30,669 bases of DNA from CAZTKP01 sp964614215 (lineage in GTDB: Bacteria; UBP6; UBA1177). A program made the translations under genes and the position numbers. The notes beneath the pieces are model-generated. The model was not told the origin of the DNA and searched no databases. It saw only the letters and a program-made list of their open reading frames with translations. Below, one piece after another: positions 21,901-28,700 of the stretch; the stretch's first letter is position 1; every line of letters starts with the position of its first letter. The stretch lies in assembly GCA_964614215.1 (NCBI GenBank), contig CAZTKP010000010.1:1-30669 (forward strand). The letters run 5' to 3'.

Positions 21901-23604
21901 TTTCTCAGAAAAAGATGTTATTTTTGAACGTAGAAGTTTTTCTATTCCGTCATCGGCGACTTTTTTCTTTTTAAAGAAGATATGTCCTTCCCGGGCTATT
22001 ATGAATTTTTCCTCTATCAGAAGAAAAAGGAGCGATCTTACTTGTTTAGCCAGACCTTTACTGTTCCTGTAGACCCATACGAACAGCTCGTTGTCTATCT
22101 TTGATGCGGGGAAGTTCAGGCATCCTTCGATGAATGCTCTGGTCTCGGAAAAAGTAAAAGGTGTAAGAATTATTCTTGAGAAAGCAGGGATCTCGATACT
22201 TGAATCTTTTCCCGGTTCTACTGTAACTATGCAGAACAGCCGGTTGCTTGAATCAAGACTTGAAGACAGTTCCTGGATAAGTCGGAGAGACCTTTTATCA
22301 ATATGGTTAAAGTTATCCAGCATAAGAACGAGAGGCTGGTTTCTGGATGACATGTTTATAAAATCGCGCAGAAGTGAAGAGAGCCTGTAGAAGTCCTCGT
22401 GAGTATGAGGCAGGTCCTTTGCCGGGGTTACCTTTCTGAATTCTCCGTATTTTTCGAACTGGGGGAAGTAAAGCAGGATCGCAGGGCCCCATTTAAAGGA
22501 TAGCTGAAGTCTAAGTTCTCTGTCCAGAAGTTCCCATATTTTTCTGACGAGGTCTGCAATAAGATTCTGTGTCTGGTTTGCACTGAAAAATACAGTTCTC
22601 AGGTTTCTTGAGGAAATGTTGGCCCTGAACTCTTTGAGAAATCTTGTTCTTCCCGAACCTTTGGGACTTTCTATTATAACAGTGTGATCCAGCGATGTGG
22701 CCTCAAAATTGTCAAGGATCTCAAGTAGTTTTGACATTTCGGCTCTTCTGGATATGAAGTCCGGTTCGACGATGTTCACTTTGGAAAGCTGTTTGTCTGT
22801 GCTTTCCGGTTTTTTAACAGTTCCGGTATAAATATGTTCCATTACTGTCAGGAGCTCTCCCGTATCATTGAACCTGTTCTCAGGCTCTACGGAAAGTAGT
22901 CTCGCAATAACGGAGTTTATCTCAGTCGAGGAGTGCTCGGGAAAAGTTATCTTCTTTTCCACAGAGGACTCAGAATCTTCAAGATATGGAGGCGTATTCC
23001 ACGGCAGTTTGGTGTAGAGGGTCTCGTACATTATAACGCCGAGGGAGTAGAGGTCCGCTCTCCAGTCATGCTTTCTCTGGTTAATTATTTCAGGAGCGGT
23101 GTATGAGTAATTTGATTTTATTACACGGAACTTGTTCTCAAATGTCGACAGAAGTCCTGTGTCAACAAGCTTTGCCTGGTTATTTGACATTATGATTATA
23201 TCGCTAGGCTTAACAGTGCCGTGAACTATTCCGTAGTTATGAAGTTCGATAAGAGCTTTTGTTATGTCGATAAAGTAGGGAAGAACCTTGGGAAGAGATT
23301 CACCTCTGAGTTCCGTAAGCTCCGTGCCTTCAACATATTCAGCGGTATAGAAAAGCATGCCTTTGGTGTTGAATATTTCCTTAAGTTCCGAGATGTTACG
23401 GCATTTAACCTGAAGAAAGAGGTTGAACTCTTTTTTTAGTTTTCTGTACTCGTTCTGAGAGCTGAAAAGTTCAGGAGATATCATTTTGAGAGCTACTCTG
23501 GAGGAGGTTTTTCTGTCCTCTGCAAGCCAGACTTCTCCGAAGGCAGTCCACCCGAGTTTTTTCTGAAGTTCGAACCTGTCAATAATTACGGTATTTCTTT
23601 TCAT
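18949..23604 (-). CDS. Pseudokinase-AAA ATPase-TPR-GAF-GGDEF fusion, probable diguanylate cyclase
   Basis: This 1551-residue protein begins with a Ser/Thr kinase-like domain (about 1-260). Lys40, Glu59, DTG (148-150) and APE (170-172) are kept, but HRD is HGT (128-130), the KPxN Asn is Asp135, and the glycine loop reads GWTAFG. An AAA_16-type NTPase follows (about 280-560), with a Walker A SPKGSGRT (313-320) that has Arg in place of Lys and a Walker B LVLMLDN (Asp430). Residues about 630-1150 are helical TPR-like repeats and 1190-1350 a GAF-like domain. The C-terminal GGDEF domain has intact GGEEF (1466-1470) and the RSSD inhibitory site (1457-1460). It should make cyclic di-GMP in the cytoplasm. 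It leads the four-gene unit and has its own promoter. The start ATG has only a weak ribosome site (AAAGA). Confidence 0.92.
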   Translation of the reverse strand: MKRNTVIIDRFELQKKLGWTAFGEVWLAEDRKTSSRVALKMISPELFSSQNEYRKLKKEFNLFLQVKCRNISELKEIFNTKGMLFYTAEYVEGTELTELRGESLPKVLPYFIDITKALIELHNYGIVHGTVKPSDIIIMSNNQAKLVDTGLLSTFENKFRVIKSNYSYTAPEIINQRKHDWRADLYSLGVIMYETLYTKLPWNTPPYLEDSESSVEKKITFPEHSSTEINSVIARLLSVEPENRFNDTGELLTVMEHIYTGTVKKPESTDKQLSKVNIVEPDFISRRAEMSKLLEILDNFEATSLDHTVIIESPKGSGRTRFLKEFRANISSRNLRTVFFSANQTQNLIADLVRKIWELLDRELRLQLSFKWGPAILLYFPQFEKYGEFRKVTPAKDLPHTHEDFYRLSSLLRDFINMSSRNQPLVLMLDNFNHIDKRSLRLIQELSSSLDSSNRLFCIVTVEPGKDSSIEIPAFSRIILTPFTFSETRAFIEGCLNFPASKIDNELFVWVYRNSKGLAKQVRSLLFLLIEEKFIIAREGHIFFKKKKVADDGIEKLLRSKITSFSEKEKSVLKACSIYKKFITKEALYYLLMNELKPKDIDMAIDVLETNYLLVKHKNGKINIVNQFFHPIIYSLVSKKERIKLHKDMGDYIISTWKVLMGMNINHFAFAAYHYHQAEKMELALKLYLQSVGGFMAHLNSELAESSIDDALTILDSNPNLMEGKKLYAVYLFAGRMYFKLGIFRKATTLLEKSYSIWKDDTILEDLVFSLAGDSDPSKALRLISGYNADTPDRKAVKHYLRAFVYLNADNNFSKAEYHLKRALGLIQKGHRSLFGPVRRFTLKQMQFDIDLQVINSDYSELDTLRKELIESAEKIDSKAFYIDALNISFDFYWNFNLMKKAYEVLHETLKLSLEIFDNFRISRSYLNLAKCSHRIGRLNDVRFYLDKAVEYARKGCGVSIIKQCYFNYAELAIINGEFSLAENFLYNALEISQREHRDPELINIYSLQTMLSLLKNDMGIARNTGGKLRRYLEEFKSINYQKSIMSFSTLMLLEAITGNDNEYFSELDRKMQALFNSYPLFKQTSYLLYITCMIIYHKKLGNYDKAMNFIYEVEQESIVSNHTLFQMLYYYHASLFLKDFSPASTLLRKYLKNGLKLAMKIQSNHFYSLFDRVSFLLEREDTESILGNIRDILKRSESSIETRDSVDEELAKLQTYFVNTKNQIEILNTMNSNYSAIIDIVKSIAGKTDFTRITDSVIKKVIEVLSLDICGIVFVGSDNDDGTYHILDSSYREYKMSEFRFKAGVVPRMLKTGRMEFISGTPDETGLDFRFVAAVPIVLKGNLKAYIYLERDSSIGTFSESQINFLETLSENLAVVLDNVELVQIATTDTLTKLYSRRHFFSILEKEIEKADRYNFTVSMIMLDIDHFKNINDTYGHLAGDNILKHLGMLLKNSVRSSDYVGRFGGEEFVILLPGTDLEGAYQTAEKIRKSCKEKEVAGISFSVSLGVASFHEDRIKNEKDFIEKCDMAMYRAKSNGRDNAVKYSELVGK

Positions 23605-23665
23605 GCGTCTTTAAAAAATTCAAGGATCAAAAACACTTTTTAGCTATCCATTAGTCAAACAGACC

Positions 23666-23693
23666 ATTGTACTTTATATATACATTTTCTCAA
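23666..23693 (-). promoter_or_regulatory. Promoter of the pseudokinase/GGDEF unit
   Basis: On the minus strand TTGAGA at 23693-23688 (5 of 6), a 16-base spacer, then TACAAT at 23671-23666 (5 of 6). It lies about 62 bases before the ATG at 23604, in the 205-base divergent region 23605-23809. I see no other structure in that region. Confidence 0.65.
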
Positions 23694-23732
23694 TAAAATT
23701 TATCTTATGGATATAGCAGATTTTAAATATTT

Positions 23733-23761
23733 TTGTCGAAAAGTGAAACCTGTGCTATATC
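23733..23761 (+). promoter_or_regulatory. Candidate promoter of the LolA-like/5-alpha-reductase pair
   Basis: TTGTCG at 23733-23738 (4 of 6), a 17-base spacer ending in TGC, then TATATC at 23756-23761 (4 of 6), an extended -10 arrangement. It lies about 48 bases before the ATG at 23810. Confidence 0.5.
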
Positions 23762-23809
23762 TGAGGTGTCAGAATTCTGTTGTAATGACGATGAAGAAAA
23801 GGGGTCGTT

Positions 23810-24583
23810 ATGAAAAAGATTGTTACTCTCAGTTGTTTTATTCTCTGTTTCAGTTTTATGAACCTGTCTGCCCAGAAGGTGGAACCCCCTGAAAAAAAAC
23901 TGGAAAAAACAGAAAAGAAGATCTATGCGGGAATGAAAGTCAGCGAGGAGATGTCAAAAGATGTTCTTGCAAGAGTTACCGCTAAATATTCGAAAATGTA
24001 TAAAAAATATGCCGGTGTGAAAAGCACAAGGCATTTGACTGTAAAGTGGTATATGCCTAAAACAATGGAGCTGGTCAAGACGGAAAAGGTTGTCTATACA
24101 AGGTGGGATGACTGGTACGAGGACCTCAAGTATAAAACACTTTCATACACTGTTGACGGAGAGAAGGAAGACGTGGATGATTATAACCCCCATGAATCCG
24201 CTCCGGGGATCCCTCATTTTGATGAGAACGGTGCAAAAGAATATGTTAGAAAAGTCGTTGCGGTGGAAAAGCTGAGAGGCAAGCTTGCCTACAAGATAAA
24301 GGCAACTCCCAGAGATCCGAAAGGTGAACATTTCAAGGGGTTTATCTGGGTTTCTGTCGATGGTCTGGAGATCATGAAAAATGAAGGAACATCCGGTAAA
24401 ATGAGATTCGGATGCAGCTCTCTTTATGTAACTTATGAAGCAAAGGATTTCGGAGACTTTTTTCACTTCACGAAAGGATATACGAAGGTGACCTTAAATG
24501 TTCTGGGTTTGTATAAAAGAGTGATGATATTCGAGTTTGAGAACAAGGATATAGAACCGATGCCTCTTCCGAGAAAAAAATAG
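23810..24583 (+). CDS. Secreted protein, LolA/lipoprotein-sorting-like
   Basis: The 257-residue protein has a type I signal peptide (MKKIVTLSCFILCFSFMNLSAQ, likely cleaved after LSA). A short Lys/Glu/Pro linker follows, then a beta-rich body. Strands such as KSTRHLTVKWYMPKTMELVK, GKLAYKIKATPRDP, FKGFIWVSVDGLEIMKNEG and SSLYVTYEAKDFGDFFHFTKG, ending in an antiparallel pattern, resemble the LolA/LppX fold of lipoprotein-sorting-type proteins that carry a lipid in a half-barrel. I base this on strand pattern, not on a diagnostic motif. The upstream ATG at 23794 is out of frame; GGGG lies a few bases before 23810. The gene ends in TAG inside the ribosome site of the next gene. A lipid-handling role would fit the 5-alpha-reductase-like neighbour. 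Confidence 0.6.
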   Translation: MKKIVTLSCFILCFSFMNLSAQKVEPPEKKLEKTEKKIYAGMKVSEEMSKDVLARVTAKYSKMYKKYAGVKSTRHLTVKWYMPKTMELVKTEKVVYTRWDDWYEDLKYKTLSYTVDGEKEDVDDYNPHESAPGIPHFDENGAKEYVRKVVAVEKLRGKLAYKIKATPRDPKGEHFKGFIWVSVDGLEIMKNEGTSGKMRFGCSSLYVTYEAKDFGDFFHFTKGYTKVTLNVLGLYKRVMIFEFENKDIEPMPLPRKK

Positions 24584-24592
24584 GAGAAAATG

Positions 24593-25339
24593 ATGCTTAA
24601 CCTGTATAAACTTCTTCTTGCCGTGCAGTTCATCAGTGCGGCCATGGTCTTTATTTCTCTTTATTTCGTTACTGCCGGTTACGGTCGGCATGGCGGAAAG
24701 AAATGGGGGCCCGCGATAAATCCGAGAATAGGCTGGATGGTCATGGAATCGCCCGTGGTTTTCATTCCGCTTTACTTCCTTTTTACGGGGAAAGCTGAAA
24801 TGGTTCCTGTAGTGATGCTTTCCATCTGGATGGTCCACTATCTTCAGAGAACGTTCGTCTATCCGTTCCTGATCAGAGGCGAGGAGGATATGCCCGTTCT
24901 TATCATGATATTTTCCATCATGTTCAACAGTATGAACGGATTTCTGAACGGTTACTTCCTTTTTCATCTTGCAGATTACGATGTTTCATGGCTTTTTGAT
25001 CCGAGATTCATTATCGGAACCCTGATCTTTTTTGCCGGAATGATAACAAATATTCACTCTGATCACGTTGTAAGAAAACTCAGAGCTGAAAAAGGCCCGG
25101 GATACCATCTTCCTGTAAAGGGAATGCACAGATTTGTCGCAAGTCCCAACTATCTCGGTGAAATAATGGAATGGACTGGTTACGCCATCCTCACATGGTC
25201 TCTTCCCGGACTTGCCTTCATGGTGTTCACAATGGCCAATCTCGTCCCCAGAGCTCACAGACACCGCAAGTGGTATCGTGAGACCTTCGGCGAAAAATAT
25301 CCGTCTTCCAGAAAAAGAGTTTTTCCCTTTATCTATTAG
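24593..25339 (+). CDS. Steroid 5-alpha-reductase (SRD5A)-like membrane reductase
   Basis: The 248-residue integral membrane protein is very close in size to vertebrate SRD5A1/2. Near the N-terminus YFVTAGYGRHG and WMVMESPVVFIPLYF match the conserved Y-G-R and E-x-P segments. The C-terminal third has PNYLGEIMEWTGYA, followed by a W-S stretch, then NLVPRAHRHRKWYRETFGEK and YPSSRKRVFPFIY, matching the family's NADPH and substrate-binding region almost residue for residue in pattern. About six hydrophobic segments are seen. The family reduces the delta-4 double bond of 3-oxo-steroids or enoyl lipids with NADPH in a membrane. The bacterial substrate is unknown. Two ATGs are adjacent (24590 and 24593). 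I choose the second because the AGGAG overlapping the previous stop sits 6 bases before it. Confidence 0.88.
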   Translation: MLNLYKLLLAVQFISAAMVFISLYFVTAGYGRHGGKKWGPAINPRIGWMVMESPVVFIPLYFLFTGKAEMVPVVMLSIWMVHYLQRTFVYPFLIRGEEDMPVLIMIFSIMFNSMNGFLNGYFLFHLADYDVSWLFDPRFIIGTLIFFAGMITNIHSDHVVRKLRAEKGPGYHLPVKGMHRFVASPNYLGEIMEWTGYAILTWSLPGLAFMVFTMANLVPRAHRHRKWYRETFGEKYPSSRKRVFPFIY

Positions 25340-25369
25340 CTGTAGTAAGTTCCATCACAAATATTTTAG

Positions 25370-25397
25370 TTGAAAATAAGTTCTCTAAGAGTATTAT
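25370..25397 (+). promoter_or_regulatory. Promoter of the PqqD-like/giant lipoprotein unit
   Basis: TTGAAA at 25370-25375 (5 of 6), a 16-base spacer, then TATTAT at 25392-25397 (5 of 6), 31 bases before the ATG at 25429. No terminator is visible between the preceding stop at 25339 and this promoter. Confidence 0.65.
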
Positions 25398-25428
25398 TAT
25401 CAAGAAATAATTAAGTTAGGAGTGTTTC

Positions 25429-25719
25429 ATGGAAAAGGCAGTGCTTAGGATAAGAGACGAGGTCGCTTTCAGAAAGGCGGATGACGGCACGATGACGATA
25501 GTTTCTCCTGTAACTGATAAGATCGTTACTATAAATGCTGCGGCAGCTGAGCTGTGGGACCTTATAGACGGAAAAAGAAATATGGATGAGATCGCCGGTG
25601 AATTTATTTCAAGGCACAGAGAAGATGAGAACTTTCCCGGAGAAGGCGAAGCAGCTAATCATGTGAATGAGATCCTGGAGCAGTTCCTGAAGAAAGAATT
25701 TATTGAACAGATAGCATAA
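25429..25719 (+). CDS. PqqD family protein (RiPP recognition element-like)
   Basis: The 96-residue protein fits the PqqD fold: three N-terminal beta strands (VLRIRDEVAFRKADDG, TMTIVSPVTDKIVTIN), then AAAAELWDLIDGKRNMDEIA, a second helix and FLKKEFIEQIA. The hallmark is N-x-x-A-x-x-L-W-x-L-I-D-G, which is present. PqqD domains bind the leader peptide of ribosomally made, modified peptides and present it to a radical SAM or other enzyme. No radical SAM enzyme or precursor peptide is visible in the window. AGGAG lies 6 bases upstream of the ATG. The giant lipoprotein gene starts 16 bases after its stop, so both are probably on one transcript. A structural PqqD-like domain in a non-RiPP process is a real alternative. 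Confidence 0.85.
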   Translation: MEKAVLRIRDEVAFRKADDGTMTIVSPVTDKIVTINAAAAELWDLIDGKRNMDEIAGEFISRHREDENFPGEGEAANHVNEILEQFLKKEFIEQIA

Positions 25720-25735
25720 ATCCCGGAGGATAATG

Positions 25736-28700
25736 ATGAATTTGGGCATGAGATCTTTAAGATTACTTTTAACATTGCTTGCGTTTTCATTTCTGATGTT
25801 TTCAGGATGTTCGAAAAGTAATGAATGTTCTGTAGACAGCCATTGTAAGGATGGTTCCTACTGCGGTTCTGATGGTAAATGTGTGGAGTTCCTCTCGGAC
25901 GATTACACAATTGCGTTTAAAGAACTGAAAGACGGGCAGGAACTGAATTCTGCAGATGATAAGGATGTTTCTGTGGATGGAGTTCAGATAGATGTCGCTC
26001 TTGAGTTGGCAACGGAAACGCTTCGCGACGGGCTGGAAGTGACCTTAAGGGTGACGGGCTCTCAGGCAAAGGAGTATAAAGGCGTTTTTATTAAGAAAAA
26101 CTCTGTTTTTTCGAATGTTACAGTTCCTTTCGGGAATGTTAAACTGGAAGCCTATCTCGTTCAGAATCCTGATGTGAAGGTGGAAATTAACCTGAACGTA
26201 AAGAAAATAGACATAGAGGTCAGCTATCTGAAGGATGGAAAAGGCGGAACTTCGGCAGATCTCGACGGAGCAACCGTAGTTGATGAAGATGACTATGACT
26301 CTGCGACAGTTAACGGTATTCAGCTTTATCTCAGTGCCCAAACTGAAGGACTCGAAGAGGGTGCTGACGTTGTGATACTTATTCCTGAGATCCGGGATGA
26401 AGCTCTTGCCGAAGGTACAGTCGATGCACAGGGAAAGGTTGATTTCGGTGAAGTCACGATCCCTATTGTAAAAACTATAAGAATGAGCCTTATCAGCGGA
26501 AGTTTCAGAAAAAGCGCGGAGTTTACACTTGATACAGATGAACACTGCGGTTTTCTTGTTAATCTTAAAGACAATGCTGTTTTGGGAATAGATGACGATG
26601 AAGATCCTGTTTCTGAACAGTTGCAGTATGAAATTGTTATCAGTGAGATAGTCGGCTGCGGCAGTGACAGTGCTGTCGACGTTTATGTTGATGCAATGCC
26701 GGGTAACGGGGTGTCGCCTCATGCTGCTTTTGTTGCTGACAGTGATGTTCCTTCGCATGATATTACAATCAATGAATCTAAGTCACTTGAAGATACTCAC
26801 AGTGTTTTTGTCAGAATGAGAGATGATGTTAAAGGACTTTACGGGACGGCAAGCTATGAAGGCATTCTTGTTGACCTTACATCTCCGACAGTTGAGATAA
26901 CAAATCCGGAAGTCGGTGCGATTCTCAGCATGGATGACGATAAGGAGCCTGCAACAGACGGTCTCCAGATCAGTTTCGAGGGAACTTCGACGGATACTCT
27001 TACGAAACCTGTGACTGTTACAGTTAAACTTGGAAGTACAGTTCTGGAAACTGTTGAGAACGTTGATGGTCAGTATACGGTCCCGTATACCTTTGCCCAG
27101 TCGTATGAAACTCTTGTCCTTTATGTCGAAGCGACTGACGGAGCCGGAAATACTGAAAGTGCCAACATTCCTTTTTCTGTCGAGATGGATACAGCCATAA
27201 CTTTCCAGTCGATCTGCGGCAGAACGGGTGATGATATTGTTCAGGCGATGTATCTTAATGCTGCGGATGATGAGGATTCTGATGCTGATATGCTGCAGTG
27301 TACTGTTATTGTAAAGCTTGCTGATGGAGCTCTGGGAGATGCAATATCTCTGAAAATCGGAAGTAACGACGAGGAGAAAAGAAGTGTCGGCGGAGATAAT
27401 ACAGCTATCTTTAATATTGAACTGCCGGAGAGCGAAGCAGGAATTCAGCTTCTGGCGAAGGCTTATCAGGATGATGAGATCAAGGATGAGATAATTCAGG
27501 TGGTCAGGGTTGACACAGTTGTTCCTGAAGCAACGTTAAACAACAATCTTCTTCTGAATAATGGTGATGTAACTTCAGCGGTCAATATCACATTCAACTA
27601 TTCCTGCTCAGAATCAGGATGCAGCTACAATGGTCTCCTGGATTCAGAAATAAGTGATATTTTTGCATCGGATACGGAACGGGAACTTACCGGACTTGCC
27701 GGCGGGGAGCATAGTTTTATCCTGAGAGCGAGAGATCTTGCAGGAAACACAAGTGAACCTGTTGAATTTGACTGGACTATTGACAGCGAAGCTCCTGAAA
27801 CCACGATCGACAGTGATCCGGGAACGGGAACTTCAAATGACTGGGCGCTTTTTACATTCTCCTCTTCAAAGGCAAATTCAACTTTTGAGTGTAAATTGGA
27901 AAAAGACAGCGCCAACTACATTCCTTCTGATGACAGTTGGGAGCCGTGTAACAGCGGAGGTCGCGACTATTACAACCTTGATGACGGAACCTATCGTTTC
28001 AGGGTTAGAGCAACTGACAGTCTCGGCAATGAGGATCCGTCACCGGCCGAACATGATTTTATCGTGGGAAGTGAAGTTCCGGTAACGACAATTAACACGG
28101 TTACTCCTTCTGAAAGCTATATAAATGTGACGACTATCAGCCTGGAATATTCAGCTTCCGTTGCAAGCACATTTCAATGTAAACTGATCAAAGGTTCATC
28201 TACTGTTGAAGACTGGACGGACTGCTCAGGAGGAACAAAAAGCTACAGCTCTCTTGATAATGGTGGGTATGTTTTTTATGTCAGGGCCACTTCTCTTACA
28301 ATGATACAGGAAAAGACACCGAAGACGTACAGTTTCAACGTGGATATCTCTGATCCTGTAATTATTGTCGATGAACAGCCTGCGGCAAGCTCACCTTACG
28401 ATTCAGGCGATATTTCTTTTCATTGTGAAGATCCGGGAGATAACTGCACCTATGAGTGTACACTCGATTCAAATACTGTAGATTGTTCTTCAGGAAGTTA
28501 CAGTTATTCATCTCTTGCAGACGGAGCCCATGCTTTTTCAGTTACAGCAACTGACAGGGCCGGGAATGATTCTACGGAAAATATAAACTGGAACATAGAT
28601 CCTGCGGTGCTTGGTGTGACAATAAGCTCTAAACCTGCTAAATATTCCGATTCTGATTCAGCTGTTTTTGAATTTTCCGCTTCTCAGGCGGCTACTTTTG

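Noticed and set aside
23605..23809. Possible small RNA or riboswitch in the 205-base divergent region
   Set aside because: It is AT-rich, with two promoter-like sites but no convincing hairpins or conserved elements.
26045..26758. Minus-strand frame of 237 codons inside the giant lipoprotein gene
   Set aside because: Its composition (many Asn, Ile, Arg, Cys) is unlike the other proteins, and it lies entirely antisense to a well-supported lipoprotein frame.
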